The notes: generated by a model from the letters alone, not told the origin. Numbered from the stretch's first letter, positions 17,915 through 26,598 are shown. The stretch is 64,000 nucleotides of DNA from JASHUC01 sp963849095 (GCA_963849095.1 CAWKGA010000007.1:248001-312000); one strand, 5' to 3'. Numbers and translations: made by a program.

Positions 17915-18433
17915 ATGCTCAGCGCCTTGGGAGGCGGCTTTGCAGAGCCTTTATGCCTTGCCGCCCCGGCGCTGTCCAGTCGCTCGGGGAGGGGGGTCTT
18001 GGGGCTGCTCGAGGAGCCGGCGACCTATCGGCTCTATCACTGCCTGCGCTGCGGGATGCAGGTGTGCATCTGCGTGCAATGTGACCACGGGAACCTCTAC
18101 TGCCCCGGGCCGTGCGCGCAGCTCGCTCGGGGCGAGTCTCTGCGCCGCGCCGGTGCTCGCTACCAGCGCACGTTGCGGGGAGCCTGCCGACACGCCGAAC
18201 GACAACGACGCTACCGCGAGCGGCACCCGAAAGTGACGCATCACCGCTTCTCGAGCGAGACGGCGGCGTGCAACGTATCGCCGCCTGCAGCCACGGTGAG
18301 CGAGTCGATCGATGTTCAGCCCCGAGAGCCTGCCCGCGAGCCGATCCGTCTCTTGCAGAGCCACCGCTGTGCGTTCTGTGGCACGACTCTGCCCGCCTTC
18401 GCCCGGCTTCATCCCTGGCGCTGGAGCGGATGA
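17915..18433 (+). CDS. IS21-associated small zinc-ribbon protein
   Basis: About 172 residues from ATG 17915 (an in-frame TTG at 17891 is possible). It has a Cys cluster C-L-R-C-G-M-Q-V-C-I-C-V-Q-C-D-H then YCPGPC in the first half, an Arg-rich segment (RACRHAERQRRYRERHP) and a second CxxC near the end (CAFCGTTLPAF). ORFs of this kind precede istA in some IS21-like elements. Its role is unknown; zinc and DNA binding are guesses from the Cys and Arg content. It lies directly before istA in the same direction. Confidence 0.6.
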   Translation: MLSALGGGFAEPLCLAAPALSSRSGRGVLGLLEEPATYRLYHCLRCGMQVCICVQCDHGNLYCPGPCAQLARGESLRRAGARYQRTLRGACRHAERQRRYRERHPKVTHHRFSSETAACNVSPPAATVSESIDVQPREPAREPIRLLQSHRCAFCGTTLPAFARLHPWRWSG

Positions 18434-18466
18434 GTCCGGCTGCGCCCGACCGTTGGGGTGGCGAGG

Positions 18467-20065
18467 ATGATCTCGCGCGAGCTCGAGGCGCAGATCCTGC
18501 GCCTGTACCACGCCGAGCACTGGCCGGTGGGCACCCTCGCGCATCAGCTCGGCGTGCACCGCGACACCGTGCGCCGTGTGCTCGGCCAGGCCGGCGTCCC
18601 GGCAGGGGTGAAGTACACCCGCCCCTCGATGGTCGAGCCCTACCTCGCCTTCATCCAGGAGACGCTCGCCCAGTACCCGACGCTGCGCGCCTCGCGCCTG
18701 TACCAGATGGTGCGCGAGCGCGGCTACCCCGGCGCTCCCGATCACTTCCGCGCCATCGTCGCCCGCCACCGGCCGCGTCCTCAGGCCGAGGCGTATCTGC
18801 GGTTGCGCACCTTGCCGGGGGAGGAAGGACAAACCGACTGGGCGCACTTCGGAAAGCTCGCCGTCGGGCGTGCGCTGCGGCCTCTGATGGCCTTCGTGAT
18901 GGTGCTGTCGTACTCGCGCTACCTCTTCCTGCGCTTCTATCTGGGAGCGGCGATGAGCGCGTTCCTCGATGGGCACGTGCGTGCCTTTACCTTCTATCAG
19001 GGTGTTCCGCGTACCTTGCTCTACGACAATTTACGCTCCGCCGTGCTCGAGCGGATACCGCTGGCGCGAGCCCCGGATGCGATCCGCTTCCATCCGCGGC
19101 TGCTCGAGCTCTCCGCCTGGTATCGGTTTGCGCCGCGCCCGGTGGCGGTGGCCCGCGGGAACGAGAAGGGTCGCGTCGAGCGGGCGATCCGCTTCGTTCG
19201 CGAGCGGTTCTTCCCCGCGCGGCGCTTCACCGATCTGGCCGACCTGAACGCCCAGGCGCTCGCCTGGTGCAGCGGGGAGGCCGCCGAGCGGCCCTGCCCC
19301 GAGGACCGCAGCCGCACGGTGCGCGAGTGCTTCGAGGCCGAGCGGCCTCGTCTGCTCGCCCTTCCCGATGAGCCCTTCCCGGCCGAGGAGCGGCTGATCG
19401 GGCGCACCCACAAGACCCCCTACGTGCGCTTCGATCTGAACGACTACTCCGTCCCGCATACCCACGTGCGCCGCACCCTCGAGGTGCTCGCCACGGTGGA
19501 TAGCGTGCGCATCCTCGATGGCGGCATCGTCATCGCCACCCATCCGAGAAGCTTCGAGCGTGGCGCGCAGATCGAGCAGCCCTCCCATATCGAGGCGCTG
19601 GAAGCCGAGAAGCGTGCCGGGCGCGCGCATCGGGCGATCGATCGGCTGCACTACGCCGCCCCGAGCGCCCCAGAGCTCTTCCGCCGCGCCGCCTCCCGCG
19701 GCGTACATCTGGGCTCCCTCACCCGAGGGCTCCTCTCACTGCTCGATGCGCACGGGGCCGCCGCGCTCGAGGCCGCCCTCGCCGCCGCGCTCGGGCAAGA
19801 CGCCACCCATCTTGCGGCCGTTCGTCACTTCGTCGATCTACACCGCGCCGAGCGCGGCCAGAGCCCACCGATCCCGGTGACCTTGCCCGAGGATCCTCGA
19901 GTGCGCGCGCTCGCCGTGCGCCCCCACAACCTCGCCGATTACGCATCCCTCGCCCGGGAGACCCCCGATGAACGCTCAGATGCTGCCTCAGACCCCACCC
20001 CCGCCCAGTCCACCGACGAAGACGACCCTGGCCGCGGCGGCCACGGCAACGAGCCTGCCGCTTGA
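18467..20065 (+). CDS. istA: IS21-family transposase IstA
   Basis: A DDE/RNase H-fold transposase of about 532 residues. The N-terminal helix-turn-helix reads GTLAHQLGVHRDTVRRVLGQ. Catalytic-type residues are the Asp in EGQTDWAHFG, the Asp in LLYDNLRSAV and the Glu in NEKGRVERAIRFVRERFF. A Mu-transposase-like C-terminal part follows with YVRFDLNDYSVP. ATG 18467 matches the usual family N-terminus (MISxELEAQILRLYH); a GTG nine bases upstream is possible. It overlaps istB by 98 bp. Confidence 0.93.
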   Translation: MISRELEAQILRLYHAEHWPVGTLAHQLGVHRDTVRRVLGQAGVPAGVKYTRPSMVEPYLAFIQETLAQYPTLRASRLYQMVRERGYPGAPDHFRAIVARHRPRPQAEAYLRLRTLPGEEGQTDWAHFGKLAVGRALRPLMAFVMVLSYSRYLFLRFYLGAAMSAFLDGHVRAFTFYQGVPRTLLYDNLRSAVLERIPLARAPDAIRFHPRLLELSAWYRFAPRPVAVARGNEKGRVERAIRFVRERFFPARRFTDLADLNAQALAWCSGEAAERPCPEDRSRTVRECFEAERPRLLALPDEPFPAEERLIGRTHKTPYVRFDLNDYSVPHTHVRRTLEVLATVDSVRILDGGIVIATHPRSFERGAQIEQPSHIEALEAEKRAGRAHRAIDRLHYAAPSAPELFRRAASRGVHLGSLTRGLLSLLDAHGAAALEAALAAALGQDATHLAAVRHFVDLHRAERGQSPPIPVTLPEDPRVRALAVRPHNLADYASLARETPDERSDAASDPTPAQSTDEDDPGRGGHGNEPAA

Positions 20066-20822
20066 TGCACTGAGACAGCGCCTGCGACGGCTGAATCTCT
20101 ATGGGCTGCTCGCCCATGCTGAGGAACTCGCGAGCGAACCCTGGCTCGCGCGCCTCCTCGAGATCGAGGAGAGCGAGCGGTTGCGCCGCAGCCTCAAGCG
20201 CCGCCTGGATAACGCGCGCCTCGGCACCTTCAAGCCCATGGCCGACTTCGACTACGCGTGGCCGAAAGAGCTCGATCGCTCGCTCCTCGATGAGCTCTTC
20301 ACCTTCGGCTTCCTCGAGCAGGCCGCCAACGTCGTGCTCGTCGGTCCAAACGGCCTCGGCAAGACGATGATCGCCAAGAACCTGCTGCATCAGGCGGTGC
20401 TGCGCGGATATACCGCCCGCTTCACCGCGGCCTCCGACATGCTGCATGATCTGGCTGCCCAGGACAGCTCCACGCAGCTCTCCCGAAGGCTGCGCCGCTA
20501 CACCACTGCGAGCCTGCTCTGCTGCGACGAAGTCGGATATCTCGCCTACGACGCCCGCTACGCGGACCTGCTGTTCGAGGTCATCACGCGCCGTTACCAG
20601 CTGCGCCGCCCCCTGGTCTTGACGACCAACAAGGCCTTCACCGAATGGAACCAGGTCTTCCCGAATGCCACCAGCGTGGTCGCCCTCGTCAACCGGCTGA
20701 TCCATCGCTCCGAGATCCTCGCGATCGGCGGGGAAAGCTATCGGTTGAAGGAAGCGAAGGAACGCGCCGCTCAGCGCGCCGCACAACGCTCGCCCACCAA
20801 GAACTCCCGCCCCAGCAGCTGA
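19968..20822 (+). CDS. istB: IS21-family transposition helper ATPase IstB
   Basis: A 284-residue AAA+ ATPase related to DnaC that works with IstA in target selection. Walker A is VGPNGLGKTMIAKNL (about residues 124-138), Walker B LLCCDEVGYL, and sensor-type LVLTTNKAFTEW follows. GGGAG precedes the ATG, and translation is probably coupled to istA through the 98-bp overlap. Confidence 0.94.
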   Translation: MNAQMLPQTPPPPSPPTKTTLAAAATATSLPLDALRQRLRRLNLYGLLAHAEELASEPWLARLLEIEESERLRRSLKRRLDNARLGTFKPMADFDYAWPKELDRSLLDELFTFGFLEQAANVVLVGPNGLGKTMIAKNLLHQAVLRGYTARFTAASDMLHDLAAQDSSTQLSRRLRRYTTASLLCCDEVGYLAYDARYADLLFEVITRRYQLRRPLVLTTNKAFTEWNQVFPNATSVVALVNRLIHRSEILAIGGESYRLKEAKERAAQRAAQRSPTKNSRPSS

Positions 20823-20827
20823 AGCCC

Positions 20828-21034
20828 ATGCAGCCCAACGACCTGCCGATCGTGTGCCTGCCGCTCGAGCTCTCCGATGATGCCGCCGCCGCGCTCATCG
20901 ACTTCCTCTACGATCTCACTGAGGCGCTCGAGCGGCATTACGCCGGGCAGCTCCTGCGCCGCGCCCACGACCTCGGCCCATCCTCATCACCGCCGCCTCC
21001 AGCGGACGATCCGACCGACAATCCGCCGTTCTGA
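20828..21034 (+). CDS. small ORF downstream of istB (IS21 element passenger)
   Basis: A 68-residue frame, MQPNDLPIVCLPLELSDDAA followed by a helical stretch (LIDFLYDLTEALERHY) and a Pro-rich tail. It begins 5 bp after istB and lies inside the element. Similar short ORFs occur after istB in related elements. No function is known, and it might not be translated. Confidence 0.5.
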   Translation: MQPNDLPIVCLPLELSDDAAAALIDFLYDLTEALERHYAGQLLRRAHDLGPSSSPPPPADDPTDNPPF

Positions 21035-21088
21035 ACCTCACCCCGCGGCACCCGCCACAGCGCCCTCGCCGCTGACGCCGCGCAACCC

Positions 21089-21137
21089 AATCCGCGCCTC
21101 ATCCCCAAAATCCCGCGGTTCTATGCCACCGCCAACA
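21089..21137 (-). repeat. right terminal inverted repeat of the IS21 element
   Basis: Read inward on the minus strand it gives TGTTGGCGGTGG then GAACCGCGGGATTTTGGGG, matching the left end at 17584-17632. Confidence 0.85.
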
Positions 21138-23612
21138 ATACTCCACGGGACGCTCCTCGGCGGGCTCGGCAAGTCCGAGAGGTGCCTCGCCACGTGCATA
21201 ACCAATCGCCCGGTAAGTGGCGAGTCGTTTCTCGAACATTCTCAGCAACATCGGGATCTGCCGGTCCACGTAGTCGTAGACCCGCACTTCGGTCTTCGCC
21301 CGGTGATGCCGGTGGAGTCGACCGCTGTACTGGATCAGTGTTCCTTTCCAAGAGATTGGCATCGCGAGAAAGAGTGTATCGAGCCGAGCATCGTCGAACC
21401 CTTCACCGATGTAACGACCCGTGGCAAGAACAAGCCGCTCAGCCGCATCCGGAATCGACGCAAGTTGTTCGACGGAGCAGTTCCGGGCCTTGGCCGTCAT
21501 GCCGCCCTGCAGCACGACGAGGTGGCGCGCGAACCCTCGGAGGTGCTCGGCAAAATACTCGAGATGGTCCTTGCGCTCGGTGAGCAGGATGGGCGAGCGG
21601 CCTTCTTGAATGGCCGCAATCACATCGTTGAGGATAACCGTGTTCCGAGCCGCATTATTCGCCATCGCCCGGTAGATCTCCTGAATACCAAGGTTCGATT
21701 GATCGGCGGCCTATCGAAATTCAGTCTCCCGAACGATGAGCTTGTGACTGAAAGGGCGACTCGCGGCTTGGCTCCTCGAGTCCACTCGGAAGCGGATAGG
21801 TCCAAGCTGCATCTCGGAAATTGGGTGGTGTCCGTCGCGGCGCTGAGGTGTTGCAGTCAGCCCGGTGACATAGCGCGCCTTGACCTCCGACAGCACACGC
21901 TCGAACGAGATCGCTGGCAAGTGATGGCACTCGTCAACAATCACGTGCCCATAGCCGCTGAGGAGATCTTCTACCTTATCCTGGTGGACGAGGCTTTGGA
22001 TCATCGCCACATCGAGCCGACCGTTCGGCTTGCGTTGACCGGCTCCGATGCGACCAATTTGCTTCTCGTCGATGCCGAGGAACATGGCCAGTTGCGCGAC
22101 CCACTGTGCAAGAAGTGGCCTACGGTGGACGACGATCAGGGTGCTTCGAGCGCGCTTGGCAACGAGATAAGTTCCGAGCACGGTCTTTCCGATTCCCGGC
22201 GGCCCAACGAACATTCCGGTGTCGTGTTCAAGGAGCGCGCGGGCCGCCTCGTTCTGCGCGCGGGTCAAATCGCCGCTAAACTCTAACTCCAGGGGTGAGC
22301 CCAATTGCCGTTCATCTTCGATCTTCAGCGATATGCGGTGCTCGCCGAGCAATTGCGTCGCCGCAGCGGCGCAACCCCGTGGTAATGAAATGTACAGGGA
22401 ATGCTCATCAGCGCACGTAATGACCCGCGGAGTGGTTGCCGTGGACAGGCGCATCCGTTGCTTCTTGTAGAATTCTGGATTTTGGAAGGCGGCGAGGCGT
22501 TTAAGCTGATTCAGGAGCGTAGGGGGCAGGTCGGACTTCTCGATGTAAAGACGCTGCGCGAGAATGCCTCTGACGGAAGACGGCGGCAGACTTGAGATGA
22601 GCGCTGCGGCATTCGGTCTTGATTGCAAACGTGCCCACGGGGCCAAGTCTTCTTGATCATCGATGATTTCGGCGAATCGGACACCGATCACCTGGCCGCT
22701 TGTCGTAGCCTCCTGTGCGATCCTTTCCACCGCGTCAGGCTCGATGCGCTGGACCGACGCAAGGAAAGCCCACTGGTCCGCATAAGCTTCGAACTGTCCA
22801 TCAATGAAGGCGCTGTTGCCTTGCTGCCTGGGTTCGTGCTGAAGCGGCAATGCGATGAGATTGCCGAATCCGCCCCGCGGCATCGTGTCTTGATTCGGGA
22901 ACAGCCGATCATAGGACTTCATGCTCAGCTCGTGTCGGCGAGCCATCGTCTCGGTAATCAGATAGCAGCCCATCCGTCTCGCGATGTTTGCGGATACCGG
23001 CGCGGTGAAGAAGAACCAAGCATGCGCGCCGTCTCCAGAACGAGAGCGCTCGATCGCAACCGGAACGCTCAAGGATCGGCTCGTCTCGGCGAACGCGGCC
23101 ACATCTTCCTTCCACGAGGTCTTGTCAAAGTCGACCGCGAGGAACCAACAGGTTTCGTCCTCGAGCAGCGGATAGCAGCCGATGACGTGTCGTCCCTTCA
23201 GGTGATCCGTCACGACCTGATCGTCGACTGGGATGAAGGCCTGATTCACGCAATCACCGCACCTGCCTCCGGATTTGAGGAGGCAGAGACCCGGCTCCCA
23301 TTTATTAGCGCACGCGGGTGCGTAGCCGGGATTGCCCGTCTTCTTGCTCACAAATCGCGTCGGGAAAACGTCCAATCGGCCTCGAAACAAAGACCGAAAC
23401 AGACTGACCTTGTCGGCAGGCGTTTCCGGAGGCTTGTATTGCACGCCGAAGGAGAGAGGGAGGGATCGGGCTGTTGTCTTCTGGGCTGCAATAAGCTCCG
23501 AGCGAAGCAATTCGATCTTTGTCCGTGCCTCCTCGCGCGCGCGCTCAAGTTCGGCGAATCTGGCCTGCTCGATGACAAGTTCCTGATGGATGGCGTCTTT
23601 TGTGCGCATCAT
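21099..23612 (-). pseudogene. TOTE-type primase-helicase, broken by an in-frame UAG and an IS21 insertion
   Basis: From ATG 23612: coiled coil (residues 1-45), an archaeo-eukaryotic-type primase domain (DVFPTRFVSKKTGNPGYAPA, a Cys cluster, FLAVDFDKTSW, ERSRSGDGAHAWFFF) and a superfamily 2 helicase with Walker A VGPPGIGKTVLGTYL, DECHH box and TATPQRRDG. The frame meets TAG at 21711-21713 after RETEFR, then continues in the same frame through AADQSNLGIQEIYRAMANN into the second helicase lobe (ILLTERKDHLEYF, RYIGEGFDDARLDT, QYSGRLHRHH). The end PVEY runs into the IS21 end and gains foreign codons to 21099. The original last codons (DQEALRHFEIDL) are now at 17540-17578 on the other side of the IS. 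Proteins of this type are described in TOTE conflict systems of mobile DNA. TTG/ATG restarts could still make the second lobe alone. Confidence 0.82.
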
Positions 23613-23807
23613 TGCCGCATCTTATCTGCGGATCGCATGAGTGCCAGGTCCGATGAAATCGGAGGCATGGAGCAGTCAGAGAAGCCGCGGGTCATCCCCG
23701 GTACAGATGGGCGGAATCGGGAGCCAAGATCCGTCAGCGGAGCATAAGTCAATATAAATTAACGACTTAGGGCGACAAAACTTGTGCGCAAGGGGTGTGC
23801 TTTATTC

Positions 23808-23826
23808 TATACGCAATCTGCGTATA
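23808..23826 (+). promoter_or_regulatory. palindromic operator overlapping the higBA promoter
   Basis: TATACGCA-ATC-TGCGTATA is a perfect 8-bp inverted repeat with a 3-bp spacer. Its right arm overlaps the likely -10 TATAAT (23823-23828), 9-14 bp before the toxin start at 23837. This is the layout expected for autorepression by the HigA antitoxin. The -35 is weak (TTTATT near 23801). Confidence 0.65.
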
Positions 23827-23836
23827 ATGGACTCCG

Positions 23837-24196
23837 ATGAAAGCAGTCTTCATTGAGTTGCCGGCTTTCGAACGGCATCGCGAAGAGTACCTCGATGACG
23901 ACAGCTTTCGCGCCTTGCAGGTGGCCCTGATGGGCAACCCCGAGGCCGGCGACCAGATTGTGGGGACCGGTGGGCTGCGCAAGTTACGCTTTGGAGACTC
24001 GCGTCGAGGCAAAGGCAAGCGCGGTGGTCTACGCGTGATCTATTGCTTCTGGACCGGCGGACCAGAATTCTGGCTGTTCACGCTGTACGACAAGGACGAG
24101 ATGGATGATTTGACGCCCAAGCAACGAGAGGCATTGAAGGAGCGTGTGAAGGGCGAACTAAAGATGAGGAGAACCGCCTATGACGAAAAAGCGTGA
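23837..24196 (+). CDS. RelE/HigB-family toxin of a type II toxin-antitoxin pair
   Basis: A 119-residue protein with KAVFIELPAFERHREEYLDD, GTGGLRKLRFGDSRRGKGKR, GGLRVIYCFW and EFWLFTLYDKDEMDDLTPKQ, the pattern of RelE/HigB mRNA interferases of the YgjN/HigB-2 type. The conserved basic surface (RKLRF, RRGKGKRGG) would contact mRNA at the ribosome. The toxin comes first and overlaps the antitoxin by 17 bp, the order typical for HigBA. The palindrome upstream suggests autoregulation. It may help keep the decaying island in place. Confidence 0.85.
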   Translation: MKAVFIELPAFERHREEYLDDDSFRALQVALMGNPEAGDQIVGTGGLRKLRFGDSRRGKGKRGGLRVIYCFWTGGPEFWLFTLYDKDEMDDLTPKQREALKERVKGELKMRRTAYDEKA

Positions 24197-24497
24197 TCTG
24201 TTTAACGAACTGGTCGAGGGATTCGACGCCTTGGCCGAGCAGCGTGTCGGCAAGCGAACTCTACGCACGCATGCAATGAAAGTGAAGCCCGTACCGACTA
24301 TCACAGCCCGCGAGCTTGCAAAGGTCCGCGAGGATATGAATCTTTCTCGGGGGTTGTTCGCGGGATACCTGCGTACGAACGTGCGGACGTTGGAGAACTG
24401 GGAGCAGGGACGAGCGAAACCAAATGCTCAAGCCGCTTTGCTAATTCGTATGCTACAACGATTCCCAGACACGATACGCCGTCTAGCAGAGATATAG
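24180..24497 (+). CDS. HigA-type XRE antitoxin
   Basis: A 105-residue protein with a C-terminal helix-turn-helix of the XRE type (ARELAKVREDMNLSRGLFAG, YLRTNVRTLENWEQGRAKPN) and a positively charged N-terminal part that probably binds the toxin. It overlaps the toxin gene by 17 bp. It should neutralise the toxin and repress the operon through the palindrome at 23808-23826. Confidence 0.85.
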   Translation: MTKKRDLFNELVEGFDALAEQRVGKRTLRTHAMKVKPVPTITARELAKVREDMNLSRGLFAGYLRTNVRTLENWEQGRAKPNAQAALLIRMLQRFPDTIRRLAEI

Positions 24498-24612
24498 CCG
24501 TCTTGGCGCCCATTTGGGTATTCAAGCCTGATTTTTGCGGATATCAGGTTGGCGCAGTGCGCAGGCCACTCGCGGTGGAGAGGCTGCGAATTCGAGCGCT
24601 GGAGGGCGGACA

Positions 24613-24942
24613 TTGCTGATCTGCGCGGCCGGCGACATTCACGGGGCGATGGACCATCTGTATCGGGACGTGCTCGCGTTCGAGGCAGTGCTTGGTGTTC
24701 GCTTCGACTGCGTTTTGCACGTGGGCGACTTCGGAATATGGCCCGACACGGACAGGCGAGAATCGCTCCGGCAAAGAGAGTGGAAGCGCGCGCCGCGCGC
24801 TAAGTCGAATCGCGGCCAACGGTACACACCCCATCAGCACGCGAAGTTCCCAGCAATGATTCTTGGCGCGCCCAAGGTATCCGCTCGCGGCCGTCCGTCC
24901 CGTTCCCAGATGGACGGCATAACGTTCCCAGTTGGACGTTGA
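24613..24942 (+). pseudogene. metallophosphoesterase N-terminal remnant
   Basis: From a TTG at 24613 the frame gives LLICAAGDIHGAMDHLY, then a helix and VLHVGDFGIWPD, which are the first two metal-binding motifs of calcineurin-like phosphoesterases (GDxHG and GDxG). After about 24760 the similarity stops, and the frame ends at 24942 in unrelated sequence with the tandem 22-bp repeats. The remaining motifs (GNHE, GH.H) are missing, so this is a fragment. No convincing gene lies between the antitoxin and this point. Confidence 0.6.
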
Positions 24943-24966
24943 TTAATTCCCCGTTAGACGGTAAGC
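24901..24966 (+). repeat. three 22-bp tandem imperfect repeats upstream of the DUF4143 ATPase
   Basis: Units at 24901, 24923 and 24945 share the pattern yGTTCCCAGwTGGACG or its variant ATTCCCCGTTAGACG, each 22 bp long (about two helical turns). They end 38 bp before the GTG start at 25004. This spacing suggests iterated binding sites of a regulator on one face of the DNA. Confidence 0.55.
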
Positions 24967-25003
24967 TCCCTCCCGGGTATCGCTACTGAGCCATAGGGGA
25001 TGC

Positions 25004-26228
25004 GTGTATCCACGGTTCGCTGAGAGACTCGTACGTACGGCCCTGCGCGACACCAGGGTGGTGGCGATCAGCGGCCCGAGGCAATCGGGCAAGACCACTC
25101 TGGCGCGCCGATTCGCTGGCGCCGGTCGCGTATACCTGACGCTAGACAATCAGCCGACGCTCGCGGCCGCCCGGAATGATCCCGTAGCGTTCATCCGCGG
25201 ACTCGATAGGGCGATAATCGATGAGGTCCAGCGCGCGCCGGAGGTGCTACTCGCGCTCAAGCAAAGCGTGGATGAAGACCAACGTCCGGGACGCTTTCTG
25301 CTCACTGGCTCCGCTGATCTATTGACGATCCGGACTGTCCACGAGTCACTGGCTGGCAGAGTTGAAGTCATTCCCCTGTACCCCTTGGGACGAAGCGAGT
25401 GGCTGCGGTCCCGGGTTCCGCGGTTCGTTTCCAAAGCATTTCAGGGGCAGTTGCCGCAAGCTGCCGAGTCTCTCCACGGCGACAAGCTGCTGCAGCTCGT
25501 CGCGACCGGTGGCTATCCAGACGCCGTCAGAACGTCGCGCTGAGCGTCGGCGCCAGGATTGGTACCATGCGTACATCAAATCCATCGTTGAACGTGACAT
25601 TCCGGAAATCGCCGACATCGCCGGGCGCGAGCAGATCCCGCGGCTGCTCGAGATTTGTGCCAGGTTCGCGGGGCAGCTTACCAATCTCTCGGAGATCGGC
25701 CGCGCGATCGGGCGCGATCATAAGACTGTCAGACAGTACCTGCGAGTCCTGGAACAGATCTACCTGGTGCAGGCCGTTCAGCCTTGGTCGCGCAACGAAT
25801 TATCAAGGCTCGTGAAGACTCCGAAGATTCACTTCATCGATTCAGGTCTGCTGACCGCTCTGCGCGGTTACTCGACTGCAAGATTGCGCTCTGATCGAGG
25901 GCTGCTGGGTCCTATTCTGGAGAGCTTTGTGTTCTCGGAGCTCATCAAGGGAGCTGCGTGGTCCGGCGATCGTGTCTCAATCTTTCACTATCGTGACAAG
26001 GATCAGCGCGAGGTCGACTTCGTACTAGAAAGTCCCGCAGGTCAGATCGTCGGTGTTGAGGTAAAGGCGGCGGCGTCGGTCACGCAGCGAGACTTCGCCG
26101 GCCTTGAACGCGTCGCCTCGGCGGCAGGTTCTGCTTTCGTGCAAGGCATCCTGCTTTATGACGGCGAACAGACTTTGTCTTTCGGTCAGAACCTTCGCGC
26201 AGTCCCGCTACCCACGCTGTGGGCATGA
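25004..26228 (+). pseudogene. AAA ATPase with DUF4143 domain, frameshifted
   Basis: GTG 25004 starts MYPRFAERLVRTALRDTRVV, the usual N-terminus of this family. Walker A is ISGPRQSGKTTLARRF and Walker B IIDEVQRAPEV, followed by LLTGSADLL. The frame stops at 25543 after GGYPDAVRTSR, but the next frame goes on without a gap of homology (ERRRQDWYHAYIKSIVERDI) through the DUF4143 domain to 26228, with a PD-(D/E)XK-like end (REVDFVLESPAGQIVGVEVK). So one base was gained or lost near 25525-25545. Such ATPases are common in mobile regions and their role is not established. The two halves could only work if made separately or by frameshifting. Confidence 0.8.
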
Positions 26229-26360
26229 ACGGTTGAACTCGGCCGTCAACGAGTCGTGGTGGAGGGTGTTCGGGCGAGTTTCGTCGGGGGGCAGAATCGG
26301 GGGCAACTTTCGAGAGTCTAGTCTAGAATAGTCAATCGAATCGGTTGGTTGCGCGCGTGC

Positions 26361-26380
26361 TTCGGTTCCCTCCCTTTCCA
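26361..26380 (+). other. tRNA-Met 3'-end duplicate (right junction of the island)
   Basis: TTCGGTTCCCTCCCTTTCCA repeats the tRNA-Met T-arm/acceptor end (TTCGAGTCCCTCCCTTTCCA at 15155-15174) with two mismatches. It marks the right end of an 11.2-kb element whose left end is the tRNA gene. The bases that follow are no longer tRNA-like. The roughly 130 bp between the ATPase and this site hold nothing recognisable. Confidence 0.7.
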
Positions 26381-26427
26381 TAATAAAATTATGTAGTTGG
26401 TGAGTCACTGCTTTGGATCTCCGCCTA

Positions 26428-26448
26428 TGTAAGTGCATGGTAAGTGCA
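26428..26448 (+). repeat. TGTAAGTGCA/GGTAAGTGCA direct repeats beyond the right core
   Basis: Two decamers at 26428-26437 and 26439-26448 (11-bp spacing) resemble the pair at 15223-15243 and lie at the same distance (about 48 bp) and on the same side of the core. The minus-strand translation here (ALTMHLHRRRS ... FIMEREGTEA) resembles the integrase C-terminus, so this is probably the scar of a second, related element. Confidence 0.45.
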
Positions 26449-26564
26449 GATGGGGGACGCGTGCGGCTCATTGCGGCGAAGGTCGGCCGGCAGGCAGCTA
26501 CCGTGCCGCTCGCGGTCCAGTCACCGAGCGGCTTCTGTGCTGAGGAGGGGATCGCTCCCGAAAT

Positions 26565-26582
26565 CCGCGAGTCCTCTCGCGG
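26565..26582 (-). terminator. hairpin 3' of the esterase remnant
   Basis: CCGCGAG, loop TCCT, CTCGCGG forms a perfect 7-bp stem just past the 3' end of the minus-strand esterase fragment. A competing 7-bp stem (CGAGTCC with GGACTCG, 26569-26597) overlaps it. No T-run is present. Confidence 0.35.
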
Positions 26583-26598
26583 TTCGCGGACTCGTGTG

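Larger units (their letters stand above)
17584..21137 (+). mobile_element. IS21-family insertion sequence, 3554 bp, complete
   Basis: The element contains an accessory zinc-ribbon ORF, istA, istB and a small downstream ORF, all on the plus strand. Ends start TGT: left TGTGAACGGTGG, right (read inward) TGTTGGCGGTGG. Further inside both ends carry GAACCGC..GATT.TGGGGATG...CGCGGATT, with 27 of 33 positions equal. A 5-bp target duplication ATACT flanks it. All coding frames are intact, so it is probably recent and possibly active. It sits in the 3' end of the primase-helicase gene. Confidence 0.93.

Noticed and set aside
20877..22286. 469-residue plus-strand frame across the IS21 right end and helicase
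   Set aside because: It crosses the element boundary and is antisense to helicase motifs (Walker A, DECHH); no family is seen.
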